64,000 bases of DNA from Comamonas testosteroni (GCF_000761245.1 NZ_AWOR01000048.1:1-64000); one strand, 5' to 3'. Shown: positions 17,080 through 26,065, counted from the first letter of the stretch. Program-made: numbers and translations. Notes: generated by a model from the sequence alone, not told the origin.

Positions 17080-17739
17080 TCAATAGGCCACCGTGAAGCG
17101 CTCACGCACATGAAGGCCCTGCTCCAGGGCATCGATCAGCGCCACAGCCAGGTCCTGCACCGAAATATCGCCGGGCTGACCGCCGGCCTGCACCAAAGGT
17201 TCATCCTTGCCCGTGCGGTACTGACCGGTTCGGCCCCTGGATTGCGCATCGGAGCCGCCATGAAAGCCCACGGCCGGGCTCAGCATGGTCCAGTCCAGAG
17301 TGGCTTCCTTTTGCAGCTCGGCAAACATGTCGCGCGCCGCCGAGGCACCAGGCTTGATGAACGCAGGAAAGTCGGGCGAATCCACCAGTTGCTGGCCATT
17401 CACATACAGGCTGCCGGCTCCGCCCACGACCAGATAGCGCTTGATGCCCGCAGCCTTGACGCCTTGCACGATGGCACGCGAGCCCTGCATGAAATCGTCA
17501 TAGATATTGGGATTGCTCCAGCCTGCGTTATAGGCGCTGACCACCGCATCGCAGCCAGTCACTGCGCGCTGCACCTCGTCGGCGTTGAGCACATCGGCCT
17601 TGACGAACTGCACATGCTCGCGCGCGGCAGCGGCCTCGGGTTTGCGTACCAGGGCCACGACTTCATGACCGCGATGCAGCAACTCATCCAGCAATCCGGC
17701 ACCGACAAAACCCGTGGCGCCAATCAATGCGACTTTCAT
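17080..17739 (-). CDS. NAD(P)-binding oxidoreductase, NmrA/SDR-like
   Basis: The 219-residue protein starts with a Rossmann dinucleotide motif (MKVALIGATGFVGAGLL, GxxGxxG at residues 7-13) and has the atypical short-chain dehydrogenase layout of the YwnB/flavin-reductase-like group (ADVLNADEV near 50, VVSAYNAG near 68, VVGGAGSL near 103). The reaction is unknown. It is divergent from the LysR gene at 17848 with about 108 nt between starts, so that regulator probably controls it, possibly in response to an electrophile or redox stress. Confidence 0.85.
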   Translation of the reverse strand: MKVALIGATGFVGAGLLDELLHRGHEVVALVRKPEAAAAREHVQFVKADVLNADEVQRAVTGCDAVVSAYNAGWSNPNIYDDFMQGSRAIVQGVKAAGIKRYLVVGGAGSLYVNGQQLVDSPDFPAFIKPGASAARDMFAELQKEATLDWTMLSPAVGFHGGSDAQSRGRTGQYRTGKDEPLVQAGGQPGDISVQDLAVALIDALEQGLHVRERFTVAY

Positions 17740-17847
17740 TGGAAAACTCCTTGTATCTTCAACAGAGCTAAAGATTAATCGGCATTAATCGCGAGAAAAA
17801 CCCCTTTCAGCCACCATGACCTTGAAGCAGCACTTCAAAATAGCCTC

Positions 17848-18759
17848 ATGGAAGATTTCAGACGCATGGCCATTTTTGCCGCCGTGGTGGAGCGCGGCAG
17901 CATGAGCGCGGCCGCCCGCCAGCTCGATATGACGCCCTCTGCCGTCAGCCAGCACATCCGTCAGCTGGAGCAGGAGGCCGGCCTGACACTGCTGCACCGC
18001 TCCACGCGCCAGCTGACGCTGACCGATGCCGGCCAGCGCTTCTACACCCAGTGCGCCGCCATGTGCGAAGCCGCCAGCCGGGCTCGCGCCGAGCTGGCCG
18101 CCGAGCATCAGCGCCCTAGCGGCGAGCTGCGCCTGGCCGCCCCCGCCGGCTTTACCCAGCATGCGGCCCCGGCGCTGGGCCGGTGGCTGGCCATGCATCC
18201 TGAGCTGCGGCTGCGCCTGCTGATGGATGACGCCCCCATAGACCTGATCAAGGCGCGCGTGGATCTGGCGCTGCGCTTCGGCGATCTGCAGGATTCCAGC
18301 TGGGTGGCCCGCCACCTGGGACGCAGCGCCACCGTGCTCTGCGCCTCGCCGCATTGGATCAAGGCCCACGGCAGCACGCCTCGACACCCGGGCGAGCTGA
18401 CGCAGCTGCCCTGGCTGGAGATGAGCCGCAGCGACGATGCCCAGGCCGATTTTCTGTGGCGACAGCAGGGCACGACCCAGGAGTACCGGCTGCAGGTGCG
18501 ACCGCTCATGGTCAGCAACCACCGCAGCGCGGTGCAGCAGTTCTGCGAAGCGGGTCTGGGCCTTGCCCTGCTCTCGGCCCATGACGTGGCGGCCAGTCTG
18601 GAGTCGGGCAGCCTGGTGCGCTTGCTGCCCGACTGGAATATGGGCATGTTGGATATCTGGGCCGTCACCGCCAGCCGCGACACCCTGCCCGCCAAGGTGC
18701 GCGAGGCCATCGAGGTCCTGCGTGAGTATTTCGCCCAGCTCCAGGGCATGCACAACTAG
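17848..18759 (+). CDS. LysR family transcriptional regulator, CrgA-like
   Basis: The 303-residue protein has an N-terminal helix-turn-helix (about 16-40, SMSAAARQLDMTPSAVSQHI, followed by LLHRSTRQLTLTDAG) and a CrgA-type effector domain. It is divergent from the NAD(P)-binding oxidoreductase at 17080, its likely target. The ligand is unknown. The gene ends in front of a strong bidirectional terminator shared with the convergent binding-protein gene. Confidence 0.92.
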   Translation: MEDFRRMAIFAAVVERGSMSAAARQLDMTPSAVSQHIRQLEQEAGLTLLHRSTRQLTLTDAGQRFYTQCAAMCEAASRARAELAAEHQRPSGELRLAAPAGFTQHAAPALGRWLAMHPELRLRLLMDDAPIDLIKARVDLALRFGDLQDSSWVARHLGRSATVLCASPHWIKAHGSTPRHPGELTQLPWLEMSRSDDAQADFLWRQQGTTQEYRLQVRPLMVSNHRSAVQQFCEAGLGLALLSAHDVAASLESGSLVRLLPDWNMGMLDIWAVTASRDTLPAKVREAIEVLREYFAQLQGMHN

Positions 18760-18829
18760 CGCAATCCTCGCACATTCAACGGCCCAGCCGGCAACCACCC
18801 AGGCCTGCCGCCCAAAGGCCGAAAGCAAA

Positions 18830-18862
18830 AAAGCCTGCAGATGCGAGGCATCTGCAGGCTTT
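18830..18862. terminator. strong bidirectional terminator
   Basis: Perfect 14-bp stem AAAGCCTGCAGATG (18830-18843) / CATCTGCAGGCTTT (18849-18862) with a 5-nt loop, flanked by A and T runs, between convergent genes ending at 18759 and 18904. Confidence 0.88.
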
Positions 18863-18903
18863 GCAAAACAGGCCACACCACATGGCCCGGCGCACTCAAG
18901 CCA

Positions 18904-20040
18904 TCATTTCAGATCGATAGGCGTCTTGTTGCCGCCCACATAGCGGCTCAGCGTATAGCTGGGGTTCTTCATTTCGCCGTTCTTCTCGAACTGGATCTTG
19001 GAGGTCACACCCGAGAAGTCGGACTTCTGCAGGAAGGGAATATAGACCTTGGGGTCCCATGAATTGGCACGCTTCATGGCGTCGGCCAGCAGCATGGTGC
19101 CGTCATAGAAATAGGGGCTGTAGACCTGGAACTGGCCCGGATACTTGGCGTCATAGCGCTTCTTCCACTCCGTGCCGCCAGGCATCTTGGCAATGGAGGC
19201 ACCACCGTCGGCGCAGACCACGTTCTCCAGCGGCTTGGCGCCGGCAGCCACCTTGGCCAGCTCGGTCACGCAAATGCCGTCACCGCCGAACATCTTGACG
19301 TCGTTCATGCCCAGCTGGGCCATCTGGCGCAGCATGGGGCCGGCCTGTCCATACATGCCGCCGTAGAAGATGGCATCGGGTTTCTTGGCCTTGATGGAGG
19401 TCAGAATGGCCATGAAGTCCGTGGCCTTGTCGTTGGTGAACTCGTTGGCAACGATCTTGATGCCCTGTTTTTCGGCATCCTTCTTGAACACATTGGCCAG
19501 ACCCTGGCCATAGGCCGTGCGGTCGTCGATCACGGCCACGTTCTTGAGCTTGAGATTCTTGGCAGCATAGGTGGCAAGGGCCGCACCCAGGGCGTTGTCG
19601 TTGGCAATCACGCGGTACGTGGTGTTCCAGCCGGGCTTGGTCAGATCGGGATTGGTCGCCGCACCCGTGATCATGGGAATGCCGCAGTCCTGGAACACCT
19701 TGGAAGAAGGAATCGCCACGCCGGAGTTCACAAAGGCCACGGCCCCGGCCACCTTGTCATCGCACAGTTTTTGCGAAGCCGCCGTACCCTGCTTGGGATC
19801 GGCCACATCGTCCTCGGCCACCAGCACGAACTTGACCTTCTTGCCGCCGATTTCCATCCCTTTTGCGTTCAGGTCCTCGATGGCCATGCGCACGCCGTTT
19901 TCATCGTCCTTGCCGAAGTGAGCCTGAGGACCGGAGGTCGGGCCGATATGGCCGATCTTGATGATCTGCTCCTGGGCCATCACGCCCCCTGCCATACCTG
20001 CTACGACTGTCGCGATACACAACTTGCCAAAATTCTTCAT
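18904..20040 (-). CDS. branched-chain amino-acid type ABC substrate-binding protein
   Basis: Periplasmic binding component of a LivJ/LivK-type (HAAT) ABC importer. The 378-residue product has a signal peptide (about 1-22, ending VMAQ) and the type I periplasmic fold signature IIKIGHIGPTSGPQAHFGKD near the mature N terminus, plus YGQGLANVF near 170. The start at 20040 gives a clean signal peptide with GGAG upstream. No LivHMGF permease or ATPase genes are next to it, so it is an orphan receptor here. The ligand may be leucine-type amino acids or another amide or aromatic acid. Confidence 0.92.
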   Translation of the reverse strand: MKNFGKLCIATVVAGMAGGVMAQEQIIKIGHIGPTSGPQAHFGKDDENGVRMAIEDLNAKGMEIGGKKVKFVLVAEDDVADPKQGTAASQKLCDDKVAGAVAFVNSGVAIPSSKVFQDCGIPMITGAATNPDLTKPGWNTTYRVIANDNALGAALATYAAKNLKLKNVAVIDDRTAYGQGLANVFKKDAEKQGIKIVANEFTNDKATDFMAILTSIKAKKPDAIFYGGMYGQAGPMLRQMAQLGMNDVKMFGGDGICVTELAKVAAGAKPLENVVCADGGASIAKMPGGTEWKKRYDAKYPGQFQVYSPYFYDGTMLLADAMKRANSWDPKVYIPFLQKSDFSGVTSKIQFEKNGEMKNPSYTLSRYVGGNKTPIDLK

Positions 20041-20239
20041 TGCGCACTCCACTCGGTTGAGACAAGACGCAACCTTATGCCTCGCGACAGGCAATTGGCA
20101 ATGAGGCAATCACATAGGTGCAGCGAGTGCTACACCGGCACAACAATCAGTGTTTTCAGGGATCGGCAAGCGCGCCGGGCTGTGCTGGAAAAACCCGCCG
20201 CAAGCCCTTGCTCTCGAAATGGCAGCAGCGCCAAAGAAA

Positions 20240-20262
20240 AACGCCCCAGACTGGGGCGTTCT
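20240..20262. terminator. terminator after ribH
   Basis: Stem AACGCCCC (20240-20247) / GGGGCGTT (20253-20260) with A-rich left flank and CTT right flank. It closes the ribH transcript on the minus strand, 20 nt past its stop. Confidence 0.75.
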
Positions 20263-20280
20263 TGCATCAACACATTCCGC

Positions 20281-20823
20281 TCAGGCGGCCTTGGCCTGCA
20301 GGAGCGCATCCACCTTGGCATGCTGGTCCAGCGTGCTCAGGCAGGCATGGGCCACTTCCACGCCCTTCTTCACGAAGTGCTGGCGGAAGAACTCCACATG
20401 ATCGCCATGCTCGTGGAAGTCGCGCGGTGTCAGCACGGCGGAGAACACGGGCACTTCGGTATCCATCTGCACGCGCATCAGGCCGTCGATCACGGCCGTG
20501 GTCACGAATTCATGGCGATAGATGCCGCCGTTGACGATCAGTGCCGTGGCGATCACGGCGTCGAAACGACCGCTTTGCGCCAGCTTCTTGGCCAGCAGCG
20601 GGATTTCAAAGGCACCGGGTACGCTGAAATGCGTGATGTTGGCGGCCTGCACGCCCTGCGCCTGGAGTTCGGCTTGGGCGGCATCCCGGGCCTGGTAGAC
20701 CACTTCGGTGTGCCAGCTGGCGCTGATGATGGCAATGCGGCTGCGGCCAGCCACGGCCTTCCAGGGCGTACCTTCGGAAGTCGCGTGAGTGGCGAAATTC
20801 ATGGAGACAGGGGTCTGATTCAT
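20281..20823 (-). CDS. ribH: 6,7-dimethyl-8-ribityllumazine synthase, RibH2-like
   Basis: Condenses 5-amino-6-ribitylamino-uracil with dihydroxybutanone phosphate in riboflavin synthesis. The 180-residue product has the lumazine synthase patterns SASWHTEVV near 36, FSVPGAFEIPLLAKKLA near 68 and the RibH2-like LIVNGGIYRHEFV near 98, which replaces the usual VIRG-ETxHFD... loop of RibH1-type enzymes; the usual catalytic His region is altered as in RibH2. It stands alone rather than in a ribBAH operon and is preceded by an FMN riboswitch, so it may be the regulated second lumazine synthase of the cell. Start 20823 fits; the earlier start at 20880 would intrude on the leader. Confidence 0.9.
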   Translation of the reverse strand: MNQTPVSMNFATHATSEGTPWKAVAGRSRIAIISASWHTEVVYQARDAAQAELQAQGVQAANITHFSVPGAFEIPLLAKKLAQSGRFDAVIATALIVNGGIYRHEFVTTAVIDGLMRVQMDTEVPVFSAVLTPRDFHEHGDHVEFFRQHFVKKGVEVAHACLSTLDQHAKVDALLQAKAA

Positions 20824-20917
20824 GGTGGTATTTCCAGAAAATTCCAATGAATCAGGGCGTGCGCTGATACACCTGCCCATGCGGCAGCGATAGCTGCATC
20901 ACGGACCGATGCTGCGC

Positions 20918-21080
20918 GATCTCTTTCATCCGGACTATGACCGTCGGCTCTGGCATCTCACCAGATCTGCTGACCCTGCAGTCTCTGACGAGACTGCAGG
21001 CGCTCGCGGGCTGCTGCAGTCAATGCAAGGCATTGCCACAGATACCGCCGGTGGGGAATTGCACCCCGCCCTGAGAACGC
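20918..21080 (-). promoter_or_regulatory. FMN riboswitch (RFN element) before ribH
   Basis: On the minus strand the conserved RFN blocks appear in order: GGGCGGGGTGCAATTCCC, CACCGGCGGT, AGCCCGCGAGCG, a variable 9-bp helix CTGCAGTCTC/GAGACTGCAG, GGTGAGATGCC, GCCGACGGTC, ATAGTCCGGATGAAAGAG. That is the complete FMN aptamer. About 95 nt separate it from the ribH start; a GCAGC-type hairpin there may be the expression platform. High FMN should lower ribH expression. A TAGAAT hexamer (reverse of 21120-21125) could be its -10 element. Confidence 0.95.
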
Positions 21081-21328
21081 TGCTTTGCGGTGAACCTGGA
21101 TTCACTGCAAGACGAAGTCATTCTAGCGACGCTTTGGCAGCGCTCCAGGCAAAAGGGTCACTATGGCGTCAACCTGAAAATTCAATAAAAACTGCCTTGA
21201 TCGCTCAGCAGCCAATCGTAAGTAGCTCTCATTTGATGAGCAGACAGCTTCATGAAGTCAACCCGGAGCAGCCGCCGGACGTTAAGAGCACAAGGCATTG
21301 CGCCCACCCACACCTCATCGGACCCGTC

Positions 21329-21964
21329 ATGAAATCATCCCTGCAGGCATTGATGTCCACCTCCACACGCTGGGCCAGCATGGGGGCTTTGGCTGTGCTG
21401 TGCACTGCCTGCGCGGTTCCCGGCGAGTTCGACTCCGGATATGGCGGCGGTTACGGCGGCAGCTATGGTGGCAGCTACGGCTCTACCACTATCTACAGCA
21501 CCCAGCCCGCTTATCCGGCCTACCCGGTGTACCAGGGCCAGGACCGCAATGACTGGGCCTGGCGCGAGCGTGAGCGCCGTCAATGGGAGCGCCAGCGCGA
21601 GCTGGAACGCGATCGCGCCCAGAACATGCGCGATCGCGAGCAATGGCAACGTCAGATGGAACGCGACCGCGCTCAGCAACAGCGCGACCGGGACCGGGAC
21701 CAGCAGCGCCGTGAATGGGATCGTCAGCAGTCCCAGAATCGTCGCGATCAGGACCAGATGCGCCGCCAGCAGGAGCGTGAGCAACAGCAGCAGTCGCAGT
21801 CGCAGCAACGCGAGCGTGACCGCATGCAGGCCGAACGTGATCGCCAGCAACAGGCCCGCGACCGCCAACAGCAAGACCGCGAACATGAGCGTGATCAGCG
21901 CCAGCAGCAACGCCAGCGCGAAGGCCAGCAACAGGGCTTTCCTCCTCGCGGTGACTGGCGCTGA
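21329..21964 (+). CDS. secreted/lipoprotein-like protein with Arg-Asp-Gln-rich repeats
   Basis: The 211-residue product has an N-terminal hydrophobic signal (about 12-30) ending in LCTAC, an imperfect lipobox. A Gly-Tyr-Ser segment follows (GYGGGYGGSYGGSYG, about 36-51), then from about residue 70 to 205 a very charged, Gln-rich stretch built of RDR/QRQ/ERD units that should be disordered or form a long charged helix. I recognise no domain. All forward frames are open through the repeats because of the biased codons, so the start is set by the signal peptide. Envelope location is inferred. Confidence 0.65.
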   Translation: MKSSLQALMSTSTRWASMGALAVLCTACAVPGEFDSGYGGGYGGSYGGSYGSTTIYSTQPAYPAYPVYQGQDRNDWAWRERERRQWERQRELERDRAQNMRDREQWQRQMERDRAQQQRDRDRDQQRREWDRQQSQNRRDQDQMRRQQEREQQQQSQSQQRERDRMQAERDRQQQARDRQQQDREHERDQRQQQRQREGQQQGFPPRGDWR

Positions 21965-22051
21965 CCGGACTCTGCGGCACGGCACCGCTTCTACTTTTCC
22001 TGCCGCCACTTCATAATTTGCAGGCACTCAAACGCCTTTGAAGGAGCGGTC

Positions 22052-22735
22052 ATGCCAGAGCCCCTATCTCCCGCCATCACCATGCGCAAGCTGCCGCTTG
22101 GCTTGCTGCTGGGCTGGGTGCTGATCGCCGGCACGGCCCAGGCTCAGGTCATGCGCTGTGTCGATGCCAAGACCGGCGAGGTGACCTATACCAATGGCCG
22201 CTGCATCTCGGGCGAAATGAGCACACAGATTCAGGCGGCGCAAAGCGCCGAGGAAATCGCGGCCGAGCGTGTCAATGCCAGCCAGGCGCGCGAGCGCAGC
22301 AAGGCCCAGATGGCGCGCGACGATGCCCAGCGCAGCCAGCGTGAAGAGCAGGAGCGCAAGGAACGCGAGGCCGCCGAGAGAGCCCAGGCCCGGGCCGGAG
22401 CCAATCTGGAAAACACGCCCGCCTGCCGCCAGGCCCGCGAGCGCTACAACGCCATACTGGCCGAAGCCAGCCCCGACCCAGCCACCTGGGGGGAGCGCAG
22501 CCAGGCGGCCCAGGCCCAGATGGAGATGAGCTGCCTGGGCGCTGCCGCCTACCAGCAGCTGCAGCAAAGCCGGGCGCTGCAGCCCAATGCTATCAACCGC
22601 CCGCAGTGGGGCTATGGCTATCCCAACCGCTACCCGCCGGCACGTCCCACGCCATCGCAGCCACCGGCCAAGATCGTCAACTGCAATGTCTTCCGCTGCT
22701 ATGACAACCGCGGCGGCGTTCATCCGGTACCGTAA
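22052..22735 (+). CDS. DUF4124 domain periplasmic protein
   Basis: The 227-residue product has a signal peptide (about 10-32, ending AQAQ) and a DUF4124 segment directly after it (VMRCVDAKTGEVTYTNGRC, two cysteines), then an Ala/Glu/Arg-rich predicted coiled coil (about 60-115) and a Pro/Tyr-rich tail with two further cysteines. The function is unknown; DUF4124 proteins are common in betaproteobacterial envelopes. AAGGAG lies 6 nt before the ATG at 22052, so that start is preferred to the ATG at 22082. Repeat B starts 1 nt after its stop. Confidence 0.8.
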   Translation: MPEPLSPAITMRKLPLGLLLGWVLIAGTAQAQVMRCVDAKTGEVTYTNGRCISGEMSTQIQAAQSAEEIAAERVNASQARERSKAQMARDDAQRSQREEQERKEREAAERAQARAGANLENTPACRQARERYNAILAEASPDPATWGERSQAAQAQMEMSCLGAAAYQQLQQSRALQPNAINRPQWGYGYPNRYPPARPTPSQPPAKIVNCNVFRCYDNRGGVHPVP

Positions 22736-22736
22736 T

Positions 22737-22820
22737 CCCCCTGAGGCGCTGTGCGCCTTCCCCAGGGAGCGACAGCTTCGCTGCGCGGCGGCGCTTGCCT
22801 GCTGCCCATTGCTTGGCCGC
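22737..22820 (+). repeat. 3'-end dispersed repeat, copy B
   Basis: Begins CCCCCTGAGGCGCTGTGCGCC 2 nt after the DUF4124 gene stop and contains GCGACAGCTTCGCTGCG and GGCGGCGCTTGCCTG blocks shared with the copies at 11290, 34841 (inverted) and 49620. Confidence 0.7.
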
Positions 22821-22853
22821 GCCAATTTTTGAGGGTCGCGCTCTTTGCTCTGC

Positions 22854-23801
22854 CTAGCTTTGCAGGCCCTCGGTCACCGTGGGATAGCGCAGCCTGAGTC
22901 GCAAGTCACGCTTGAGCCGCTGATTCGACAGCCGCCGCGACTCGCTCATGAAACTCAGCAGACTTGCGGGCAGTTCGGTCTGCGCCTGCTCGCGTGAAAT
23001 GCGCGGCGGCCTGGCCAGGCCGTAGAGATCGGCCGCCAGATCGAAGTAATCGCCCATCTTCAGCTGCGTGTCGTCGCTGGCGTGATAGATGCGCTGCGGC
23101 TTGCCGCGCCACAGCGCAAGCAGGCAGGCACGTGCCAGATCATCGGCATGAATATGGTTGGTATAGACATCGTCCGCGGACTGCAGCACGGCCGTGCCAC
23201 GCAGCAGCCGGGTGCGTGGCGTACCGCCCTCACGGTCCGGCGCGTAGATGCCGGGAATGCGCAAGATGCTGGCGCGCAGGCCCGAGCGCCCGGCAAAGCG
23301 CACGGTGAGTTCGGCATTCACGCGGCGCTGCGCCCTGGCGGTCGTCGGCGCGACGGACCGGGTTTCGCTCACCCACTGCCCCTGGCAGTCGCCATAAACG
23401 CCCGAGGTCGATGCATAGACCAGGCTGCGCGGCAGACTGCGCAGGCGCAGTGCCCGCAGCAGCGCCGTGGTGCGAGTGTCCAGCCACCGGTGTTCATCCC
23501 CGGCAGCCGGTGCCGGAGGCGGCGCCAGATGCAGCACCCGCGTGGCGATACCGGCCAGTCTGCGCAGGCTGTCCGGATCATCCAGATCCCCCCACAAAGG
23601 CCTCACGGCCTGAGCATGCAGCTGCTCGGCCCGCTCCGGATTGCGGCTCAAGGCCAGCACCTGGACTGCCTGCCTGCCGCGGCCGGAAGTGACGAGCAAT
23701 CGAGACACGCGCTGACCCACATCGCCGTGGCCGACGATCAACAGACGTTCACGACGAAAGCGCGCTGGTAGCGCGCCCAATGGGCTTTGGTTTGAGGGCA
23801 A
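22854..23801 (-). CDS. YeeZ-like NAD(P)-dependent epimerase/dehydrogenase
   Basis: The extended short-chain dehydrogenase has a Rossmann motif LLIVGHGDVGQRV near residue 20, a YASTSGVYG active-site Tyr region near 148 and a RIPGIYAP segment near 205. YeeZ-type proteins are poorly characterised NAD(P)-binding proteins. The open frame extends to 23975 and would run over the start region of the divergent gene at 23911; a TTG at 23801 gives a normal 315-residue length just upstream of the Rossmann strand and is my choice, with low certainty. Transcription is divergent from the ferredoxin-reductase gene. Confidence 0.78.
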   Translation of the reverse strand: MPSNQSPLGALPARFRRERLLIVGHGDVGQRVSRLLVTSGRGRQAVQVLALSRNPERAEQLHAQAVRPLWGDLDDPDSLRRLAGIATRVLHLAPPPAPAAGDEHRWLDTRTTALLRALRLRSLPRSLVYASTSGVYGDCQGQWVSETRSVAPTTARAQRRVNAELTVRFAGRSGLRASILRIPGIYAPDREGGTPRTRLLRGTAVLQSADDVYTNHIHADDLARACLLALWRGKPQRIYHASDDTQLKMGDYFDLAADLYGLARPPRISREQAQTELPASLLSFMSESRRLSNQRLKRDLRLRLRYPTVTEGLQS

Positions 23802-23910
23802 AATCGGGGCCTGCTGCGTACAAGTTCTAAGGAGCCACTGGCGTTGCTGCGACAGCAACAGCGCCGACAAAAAGGCTGCCGGATACGCCTTCAAGGATAA
23901 CCAAAACGTC

Positions 23911-24957
23911 ATGACCGAGATTGCCCACGCTTCGTTTGAAATTACCGTCCAGCCCAGCGGACGTGCTTTTGCCACTCAGGGCGCTGAAACCATTCTGGCT
24001 GCCGCGATTCGTAGCGGCGTCGGCCTGCCCTACGGCTGCAAGGACGGTGCTTGTGGCTCCTGCAAGTGCAAGAAGCTCAGCGGCGAAGTCAGCCACGGCA
24101 CGCACTCGGACAAGGCTCTGACAGCCGAAGAGGAAGCCGGTGGCTATGTGCTGACCTGCTGCGCCACACCCCACAGCGATGTGGTGCTGGAGTCGCGCCA
24201 GGTCACGGACGCCAGCTCCTTCCCCATCAAGAAGATGCCCGTGCGCGTGGCCGCTCTCGAGAAGAAATCGCATGACGTGATGCAGGTGCGCCTGCAACTG
24301 CCGGCCAGCGAGAAGTTCCGCTACCACGCCGGCCAGTATGTGGAGTTCATTCTGCGCGACGGAGCCCGCAGGGCCTACTCCATGGCCACCGCGCCCCATG
24401 TGCAGGAGACGGCGCCTGGCATCGAGTTGCATATCCGTCACATGCCAGGCGGCAAGTTCACCGACCATGTCTTTGGCGGCATGAAGGAAAAGGAAATCCT
24501 GCGTGTGGAGGGCCCGTTCGGCAGCTTCTTCCTGCGCGAGGACTCGGACAAGCCGGTCATCCTGCTGGCCTCGGGCACGGGCTTTGCCCCCATCAAGGCG
24601 CTGATCGAGCATATGCGTCACCAGGGCATCGAGCGTGATGTCACGCTGTACTGGGGCGGCCGCCGTCCCAGCGATCTGTATGACGCCAGCTGGATTGCCG
24701 AACACACGGCCACCATGCCCCGCTTCAAGTATGTCCCCGTGATCTCCGACGCCCTGGCCGAAGATGCCTGGACGGGCCGCACCGGCTTTGTCCACCAGGC
24801 CGTCCTGGAAGACTTTGCCGACCTGTCCGGCTACCAGGTCTATGCCTGCGGTGCCCCCATCGTCGTGGATTCGGCCCGCGCCGCTTATACCAGCGAACGC
24901 GCACTGCCTGCCGAAGAGTTCTACGCCGACGCCTTCACCTCCGAAGCGGACAAGTAA
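23911..24957 (+). CDS. 2Fe-2S ferredoxin/FAD/NAD reductase (CDP-6-deoxyglucoseen reductase-like)
   Basis: Single-chain electron-transfer flavoprotein of 348 residues. Residues about 5-95 form a plant-type ferredoxin with the cluster ligands in CKDGACGSCKC and a distal Cys in LTCCA. Residues 105-205 are the FAD domain with RAYSMATAP, and 210-340 the NAD(P) domain with LLASGTGFAPIKALIEHM and a YACGAP motif. This is the architecture of oxygenase reductases and of the E3/AscD family. The partner is unknown; the alpha-only Rieske oxygenase at 6212 is one conceivable acceptor, but it lies 17 kb away. A terminator follows. Confidence 0.9.
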   Translation: MTEIAHASFEITVQPSGRAFATQGAETILAAAIRSGVGLPYGCKDGACGSCKCKKLSGEVSHGTHSDKALTAEEEAGGYVLTCCATPHSDVVLESRQVTDASSFPIKKMPVRVAALEKKSHDVMQVRLQLPASEKFRYHAGQYVEFILRDGARRAYSMATAPHVQETAPGIELHIRHMPGGKFTDHVFGGMKEKEILRVEGPFGSFFLREDSDKPVILLASGTGFAPIKALIEHMRHQGIERDVTLYWGGRRPSDLYDASWIAEHTATMPRFKYVPVISDALAEDAWTGRTGFVHQAVLEDFADLSGYQVYACGAPIVVDSARAAYTSERALPAEEFYADAFTSEADK

Positions 24958-24973
24958 GAACGCTGTTTTGCGC

Positions 24974-25007
24974 AAACCCCGATGCATTCCATGGTGCATC
25001 AGGGTTT
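24974..25007 (+). terminator. hairpin after ferredoxin-reductase gene
   Basis: AAACCCCGATGCA (24974-24986) / TGCATCAGGGTTT (24995-25007), one mismatch, 8-nt loop, 16 nt after the stop codon. The U-run after it is poor, so efficiency is uncertain. Confidence 0.6.
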
Positions 25008-25077
25008 ACGCGCAATTTTCTTGCATGAGTAGCCGCCAGTTCCGGAGCCGCTGCAATTTTTTGCACAATAGAGCTCT

Positions 25078-26046
25078 ATGAACCGTAGAAACAGCCTTCT
25101 CTCGGTCATGGCGGCCGTTGCTGCCTTGGCCTCTCCCCTCTCTCAGGCCCAAGAACCCATCCGTCTGATCGTGCCCTATGCGCCCGGTGGTCCACTGGAC
25201 ATCACCTCGCGCGCACTGGCAGAGCGGGTGCGCGACTCCCTGGGCGTCGTCATCATCGACAACAAGGCCGGTGCCGGTGGCAATATCGGCGCCGACGCCA
25301 TTGCCAAGGCCCAGCCCGACGGCCTGACCATAGGCCTGGCCGCCACGGCCACCCATGCCGTCAACCCCTGGCTCTACACCAAGATGCCCTATGAAGCAGG
25401 CAAGGACTTTGCCGGCATCACCCAGATGGTGCGCGTGCCCAATGTGCTGGTGATGAATGCCGCCAAGGCCGAGCAGCTCAAGATCCACAGCGTGGCCGAT
25501 CTGATCGCCTACGCCAAGAGCCATCCCGGCAAGCTCAACTACGGCAGCGGCGGCAATGGCTCCGCAGGCCATCTGGCAGGCGAGATGCTCAAGCAAAAGG
25601 CCGGCATCTTTGCACTGCACGTGCCCTACCGTGGCGCCAACCCCGCCCAGTTGGCCTTGCTGTCTGGCGAGGTGGACTTCAATATCGACAACCTGGCTGC
25701 GGCCGCGCCCAATATCAGGAGCGGCAAGCTGGTGGCTCTGGCCGTGACTTCGCTCAATGCCTCGCCGCTGCTGCCCGGCGTGCCCGCGCTGTCCAAGAGC
25801 TACCCCGGTTTTGCCATCGACACCTGGTGGGGACTGGTTGCCCCGGCCGGCACCCCAAAGCCCGTGCTGGACAAGCTGAGCAAGGCCTTCAATGATGCCC
25901 TGCAAGCACCGGAAACCAAGACCCGCTTCAACGCCCTGATGGCCGAACCCGTGGGCTCCACGCCCGCCGAATTCGACAAGTTCATGGCCGCCGAGCGCGC
26001 CAAATACCAGCCCATCGTCAAGGCCTCCGGTGCCAAGGTCGACTGA
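25078..26046 (+). CDS. Bug family (TctC-like) periplasmic receptor
   Basis: The 322-residue product has a signal peptide (about 1-24, ending SQAQ) and the Bug signatures PIRLIVPYAPGGPLD at the mature N terminus, GNIGADAIAKA near 65 and VPYRGANPAQL near 182. It is a second orphan receptor in the window: no transporter membrane genes adjoin it. The ligand is unknown, generally a small carboxylate. No good Shine-Dalgarno precedes the ATG at 25078. It is closed by a strong terminator at 26066. Confidence 0.92.
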   Translation: MNRRNSLLSVMAAVAALASPLSQAQEPIRLIVPYAPGGPLDITSRALAERVRDSLGVVIIDNKAGAGGNIGADAIAKAQPDGLTIGLAATATHAVNPWLYTKMPYEAGKDFAGITQMVRVPNVLVMNAAKAEQLKIHSVADLIAYAKSHPGKLNYGSGGNGSAGHLAGEMLKQKAGIFALHVPYRGANPAQLALLSGEVDFNIDNLAAAAPNIRSGKLVALAVTSLNASPLLPGVPALSKSYPGFAIDTWWGLVAPAGTPKPVLDKLSKAFNDALQAPETKTRFNALMAEPVGSTPAEFDKFMAAERAKYQPIVKASGAKVD

Positions 26047-26065
26047 TAGATCGCGACGCTGATTG

